Shown: positions 6,967-9,558 of the stretch, in pieces
How the letters are laid out: every line of letters starts with the position of its first letter
Numbering within the stretch: position 1 is the first letter of the stretch
Source: RGIG1840 sp964626795
GTDB taxonomy: Bacteria > Bacillota_I > Bacilli_A > RF39 > UBA660
Direction: 5' to 3'
NCBI GenBank assembly: GCA_964626795.1
Contig: CAZVIQ010000031.1
Span: 1-9,558 of the forward strand
Length of the DNA stretch: 9,558 nt
Program-made: the position numbers and the translations under genes
The notes under the pieces: model-generated
What the model saw: the letters and a program-made list of their open reading frames with translations, nothing else
Told to the model about the DNA's origin: nothing
Database searches by the model: none

Positions 6967-7659
6967 TTGTTAAAAAAATTAATTGAGTTTTTAAAGGAAT
7001 GTCTGTTTTTTACTACAAGCTACTCCATAAATGTATTTCCAGATCCATTAAGTGAAGAAGAAGAAATTAAAGCAATACAGCTAACTAAAGCAGGAGACAA
7101 AGATGCTCGTAATAAACTTATTGAACATAATTTGAGACTTGTAGCGCATATTGTTAAAAAATATGAAAACTATAAAATGGATACTGATGATTTAATCAGT
7201 ATTGGAACTATTGGACTTATAAAAGGAATAGATTCTTTTTCTCTTGAAAAAGGTGTTAAACTTAATACATATGCTGCCAGATGTGCAGAAAATGAGATTC
7301 TAATGTTTATAAGAAGTAACAAAAAAAACATAAATAATATTTCACTTAATGACTCTCTCGGATTCGATAAAGATGGCAATGAAATAACTTTTGGAGAAGT
7401 TCTTAAAGATGATATTGAAGACTTTTCAGAAAATATATTTAGAAAAGACAATATTCTTCTTTTAAAGGAATATATTTCAGTACTTTCAGAAAGAGAAAAA
7501 GATATTATTATAATGAGATATGGACTTATGAATACCGAAGAACTAACTCAAAAAGAAATTGCTAAAAAACTAAAAATCAGCAGAAGCTATGTTTCGCGCA
7601 TAGAAAAAAGAGCCTTAATAAAAATATTAAGGGAGTTTATTAGAAATAATAATATTTAA
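6967..7659 (+). CDS. sigK: RNA polymerase sigma factor, sporulation sigma-K type
   Basis: This is a sigma-70-family factor of 230 aa. Seen: a hydrophobic N-terminus (residues 1-20) followed by FPDPLSEEEE, matching the layout of pro-sigma-K, whose first about 20 residues are removed by an intramembrane protease in Bacillus; region 2 at about 48-118 with IEHNLRLVAHIVKKYE, DLISIGTIGLIKGID and YAARCAENEILMFIR; and region 4 at about 170-222 with the helix-turn-helix KEIAKKLKISRSYVSRIEKRAL. Region 3 is absent, as in sigma-K. Known role: late mother-cell gene expression in sporulation. The start is TTG at 6967 with AGGTGA (6955-6960) 6 nt upstream. It is divergent from the nrd operon and uninterrupted by a skin-type element. 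Sigma-E is the closest alternative, but FPDPLS and the DKDGNEI region fit sigma-K better. Confidence 0.88.
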   Translation: MLKKLIEFLKECLFFTTSYSINVFPDPLSEEEEIKAIQLTKAGDKDARNKLIEHNLRLVAHIVKKYENYKMDTDDLISIGTIGLIKGIDSFSLEKGVKLNTYAARCAENEILMFIRSNKKNINNISLNDSLGFDKDGNEITFGEVLKDDIEDFSENIFRKDNILLLKEYISVLSEREKDIIIMRYGLMNTEELTQKEIAKKLKISRSYVSRIEKRALIKILREFIRNNNI

Positions 7660-7664
7660 AAATA

Positions 7665-7690
7665 TGAGAGTGTAAAAAACTTTGTGTAAA
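7665..7690. repeat. Possible insertion-sequence end remnant (IS256-like)
   Basis: A stretch reading GAGAGTGTAAAAAACTTTG and continuing TGTAAA follows sigK. It resembles, from memory, the terminal inverted repeats of some IS256-family elements. No transposase or partner end is present, so it would be a solo remnant. Unverified. Confidence 0.2.
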
Positions 7691-7692
7691 GA

Positions 7693-7706
7693 TACCATTC
7701 ATGGTA
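7693..7706. repeat. 14-bp palindrome after the surface-protein fragment
   Basis: TACCAT, TC, ATGGTA forms an inverted repeat 11 bp beyond the fragment's stop codon on the minus strand. Read leftward, a T6 run occurs about 16 bp further on. It could be a weak terminator of the broken gene or a chance palindrome. Confidence 0.3.
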
Positions 7707-7716
7707 ATTACAGATA

Positions 7717-8019
7717 TTAGAGTTTGATTATATCAATCTCTCCATTATCTACTTTGATGTTTACATACTTTTGTACTTTATCTGGTAGACTTATCTCTTC
7801 GTTATTTATTTTTGATTCTGATGATGATGCAAGAGTTACTTCTTTACTTGCTAGTACTGTTTCACCTTGTTTTATATATAATGTATGCACTCCTACTGGT
7901 GCATCTTCTATTTCATAGTATCCATTTGCATCTGTAGTTGTTATTATTGGGTCACTATGTAGTTCTACTGTTACTCCAGAAAGTACATTATCATCATCTC
8001 CATATATATATATCCTCCT
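7717..8019 (-). pseudogene. Fragment of a second surface-protein gene copy (regulatory-like beta domain), frameshifted
   Basis: Read leftward, this aligns with residues about 180-275 of the left surface protein: GDDDNVLSGVTVEL, DPIITTTD, GYYEIEDAPVGVHTLYIKQ, LPDKVQKYVNIKV. It then diverges to NGEIDIIKL and a stop at 7717. At the upstream end GGAGGATAT is conserved, but a TA-repeat is two bases longer than in the intact gene, putting GGAGG and GDDDN in different frames. Homology stops at 8019, where the IS110 leader begins, so the signal, TasA-like and C-terminal parts are missing. Its neighbour on the far side of the IS is a C-terminus of another copy rather than the missing N-terminal half, so deletion or recombination, not simple insertion, shaped this. 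I infer a dead remnant. Confidence 0.8.
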
Positions 8020-8330
8020 CGTATAATGTAGTTAGATATTTTTTAACTACATTTTCATTTTAGATTTTTGTTAAGAGATATCTAAAAACTCATTATTTTA
8101 TATTTCTTCTTTGATTTATATTATAATGTTTGTAGAGATAGAGTGGTTTTGGTAACCTCCTTGAACATTAGGTTCTTGAATTAGACTAAAGCCTCTTCTT
8201 TACAGTTTGGATATTAATAAGTTGTTTAAGAATTAATCTGTTGATTATTGTCTTTCCTTGCGAGGTTATATCCTGTAAAGCTACTGAGGGCATTTGCCTC
8301 TATCTATTATTTTATTTAGGAGTTGATTTT
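8020..8330 (+). other. Non-coding leader of the IS110 element, possible bridge-RNA region
   Basis: No convincing coding frame covers these 311 bp. A perfect 10-bp inverted repeat, AATGTAGTTA (8025-8034) with TAACTACATT (8044-8053), lies at its left edge. A TATAAT box at 8122-8127 has only weak -35 candidates. Downstream are short self-complementary stretches, such as GAAC/GTTC near 8164 and GAGG/CCTC near 8287. In the IS110 family the long non-coding end beside the transposase encodes a bridge RNA that pairs with target and donor DNA. Position and length fit, but I cannot fold it reliably. Confidence 0.4.
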
Positions 8331-9200
8331 ATGTTTTATCTAGGTATTGATATTGCTAAAACTAATCATGTTGCTTCCTTATTAGATCAAGATGGTAAAG
8401 TTGTGATTAGAAATATCAAATTCACTAATTCTAATGAAGGTTATAAAACCTTATTAGAAATCGTTTCTTCAAAAGTTGATGATTTATCTTTAGTTTTAGT
8501 TGGTATGGAAGCCACAGGTCATTATTGGTTATCAATATTTTCTTCTCTTGTTGGCGATAACTTTAATGTTTCCGTGTTTAACCCTTATCAAATAAAATCT
8601 TATCGTTCTTCTTATTCTCTCAGAAAACAAAAGAATGATGTCATTGATTCTATTATTATTTCTGATTACTTGAGAGTTTTTGGAACTGAATCTTCTAACC
8701 TTCCTGTTGAAGACATCTTAGCCTTAAAACAACTTACTAGATTTCGTTCTAACATGGTTGATAATATTGTTTCTTTAAAAACTCAAGTAATAGGTATCTT
8801 AGATAAGGTATTTCCAGAATATGAATCATTGTTTTGTGATATTTTTGGTAACTCTTCAAAACAAATTCTCCTTGAATGCCCAACTCCTGAAGATATCATT
8901 AAAATCAATACTACTAAATTATCTAATATCTTATCTAAATATTCTAAAGGTAAATTTGGTAAGAATACTGCTTTAAATTTAAAAGAAATAGCTAAAGTTT
9001 CTTTTGGTACAAAGTATGCTTCTAATGCCTGTTCTTTTGAAATAAAACAAATTGTTAATCAAATAATATTCTTAGAATCTCAGATAGAAGATTTAGATGT
9101 TAAAATCAAAGAACTATATGACAACTTAGATTCCCATTTACTTTCAGTTCCTGGTGTTGGTAAAGTTCTTGCTCCTGTTATTCTTTCATTTGAAAGTTAA
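8331..9200 (+). pseudogene. IS110-family transposase, C-terminally truncated
   Basis: IS110 recombinases combine an N-terminal RuvC-like DEDD domain with a C-terminal Transposase_20 domain carrying a catalytic serine, and act with a bridge RNA. Seen in 289 aa: YLGIDIAKTNH with the first Asp, VGMEATGHYW with the Glu, and KQKNDVIDSIIISDYL with the paired Asp; a helical middle; then LLSVPGVGKVLAPVILSFES and a stop. Family members normally continue about 90-110 residues past the PGVG helix-hairpin-helix, so the serine domain is absent and no other frame nearby resumes it. I prefer the ATG at 8331, with AGGAG at 8318-8322, over an in-frame ATG at 8241, because MFYLGIDIAK is the usual family start. 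Probably inactive alone. Confidence 0.85.
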
Positions 9201-9214
9201 TACTTTTTTATACG

Positions 9215-9240
9215 GTCCTCGGAAAGGGTTTTCCGAGGAC
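9215..9240. repeat. Perfect 11-bp stem hairpin between the IS and the right surface-protein gene
   Basis: GTCCTCGGAAA (9215-9225) and TTTCCGAGGAC (9230-9240) form a perfect inverted repeat with a 4-nt loop. It lies 12 bp beyond the stop of the right surface-protein gene, where a terminator is expected. However, no T-run follows it on either strand; a run of six T residues precedes it on the plus strand. It may be a terminator that lost its tail, or part of a mobile-element end. Confidence 0.5.
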
Positions 9241-9252
9241 ACCTTGTTATAG

Positions 9253-9558
9253 TTATGTGCAGGCACTATCTGACAGTACATATGGTGTGGATTTACTACC
9301 GTTTCCTCCAGAAACGGTGATACAAGATTTTAGAGAAACTGAGGCCCGCGCCCCGTAAGTATCGTCCACATTGCTGCTGAACAGAAAACCCGACGAACGC
9401 ACATGGAACTCGTGCGCACTCGACCCATAACAGCCACACGGCGACATTGTCCACCAATGGTTACTTGTTGCATTTTCCATTATGTATGAATCTATACTAC
9501 TTAGAGAATATATTACTCCTGCATAATCTATCTCATCTGCGTTTAATAATGCAATTGG
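9253..9558 (-). CDS. C-terminal part of a third surface-protein copy with DGR-like variable region (5' end beyond window)
   Basis: The frame enters from the right edge and gives 101 residues to a TAA at 9253. The internal ATG at 9480 is not the start: upstream codons (IALLNADEIDYAG) continue in frame and match the left protein. Seen: SYIMENATSN, HWWTMSP, a variable stretch, GARASVSLKSCITVSGGNG and a tail SKSTPYVLSDSACT, which also suggests how the left copy ends. Outside the variable region the copies differ by ordinary substitutions (VIYSLSSI versus VVRTPSSV), so this is a diverged paralogue rather than a recent tandem duplicate. Signal and upstream domains are not visible. It probably encodes the same type of surface binding protein with a different binding face. 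Confidence 0.85.
   Translation of the reverse strand, partial: PIALLNADEIDYAGVIYSLSSIDSYIMENATSNHWWTMSPCGCYGSSAHEFHVRSSGFLFSSNVDDTYGARASVSLKSCITVSGGNGSKSTPYVLSDSACT
9298..9318 (-). repeat. Perfect 8-bp stem hairpin downstream of variable region (right)
   Basis: Identical to the hairpin at 6-26, including the loop, and at the same distance from the GC tract. It overlaps codons for TVSGGNG and lies well before the stop codon, so it is unlikely to be a terminator. Confidence 0.65.
9343..9355 (-). promoter_or_regulatory. GC-only tract, candidate IMH-like element (right)
   Basis: This is the same 13 G/C bases as at 51-63, directly 3' (coding sense) of the last variable codon. Its preservation in a paralogue that has diverged elsewhere supports a functional constraint at the DNA level. 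Confidence 0.6.
9357..9459 (-). other. Candidate DGR variable region, right copy
   Basis: This is the partner of 65-167. It encodes H, C, G, C, Y, S, H, H, R, F, F, S, S, N, D, Y where the left copy has Y, S, Y, W, S, Y, N, Y, S, A, N, N, Y, H, Y, N. Substitutions cluster at first and second codon positions of NNY codons, with no indels and with unchanged flanking codons. The exchange of aromatic, polar and charged residues at fixed sites is what a diversified binding surface would show. Confidence 0.8.

Larger units (their letters stand above)
8020..9200 (+). mobile_element. IS110-family insertion sequence, 3'-truncated
   Basis: The element comprises the leader and a transposase frame that ends before the serine domain. 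Its left limit is placed where homology to the surface-protein gene stops. The right limit is uncertain: the remaining transposase codons and right end are missing, and the next recognisable sequence is another surface-protein copy. IS110 elements generally lack terminal inverted repeats, so I cannot define ends from sequence alone. Confidence 0.6.
9293..9356 (-). repeat. Identical 64-bp repeat, copy B (3' flank of variable region)
   Basis: Exact match to 1-64, ending at the first variable base. It covers the GC tract and hairpin in the same orientation, about 9.3 kb from copy A. Confidence 0.9.

Noticed and set aside
7170..7451. Minus-strand frame inside sigK
   Set aside because: Antisense shadow of conserved sigma-factor region 2.
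7724..7918. Plus-strand open frame of 64 codons
   Set aside because: It is the reverse strand of the surface-protein fragment and has no ribosome site or recognisable product.
1..9558. CRISPR array, tRNA or rRNA genes
   Set aside because: No regularly spaced short repeats and no tRNA-like or rRNA-like segments were seen.

Overview
The window is AT-rich DNA with A/T-ending codons, strong Shine-Dalgarno sites, GTG and TTG starts, an anaerobic ribonucleotide reductase operon and a sporulation sigma-K-type factor. Together these suggest a strictly anaerobic, low-GC Firmicute, possibly an uncultured gut lineage; this is inference, as no rRNA or species marker is present.

Layout, left to right. 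(1) 1-1727, minus strand: most of a large exported surface protein whose last residues lie beyond the left edge. (2) 1820-6774, minus strand: an operon, in transcription order a degenerate nrdD paralogue (675 aa), a complete class III ribonucleotide reductase nrdD (782 aa) and its activase nrdG, behind a good sigma-A promoter. (3) 6967-7659, plus strand: a divergent sigK-type gene. (4) 7717-8019, minus strand: a frameshifted fragment of a second copy of the surface-protein gene. (5) 8020-9200, plus strand: an IS110-family element with a transposase lacking its C-terminal domain. (6) 9253-9558, minus strand: the C-terminal end of a third surface-protein copy, running off the right edge.

The most notable signal is in the two surface-protein C-termini. 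They are identical over the last 64 compared bases, then differ at 24 positions within 103 bp. Of 17 differing codons, 15 share a pyrimidine third base and differ only at the first and/or second base, the pattern expected if each descended from an AAT or AAC template codon by adenine-specific mutagenesis. The intervening fixed codons are G/C-ended and nearly free of adenine, unlike the rest of the gene. Next to the variable stretch lie a 13-bp all-G/C tract and a perfect 8-bp stem hairpin, matching the recognition layout of diversity-generating retroelements (DGRs). I therefore read these genes as DGR targets. No reverse transcriptase, accessory gene or template repeat is in the window; they would have to lie outside it or elsewhere in the genome.

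Second, the upstream nrdD paralogue keeps its ATP-cone and an intact 675-codon frame but lacks the catalytic cysteine positions, the zinc-site cysteines and the glycyl-radical segment. It looks like a co-transcribed pseudoenzyme rather than a working reductase. The surface-protein copies, gene fragment and insertion-sequence remnant on the right indicate a rearranging accessory region next to core metabolic and sporulation genes.
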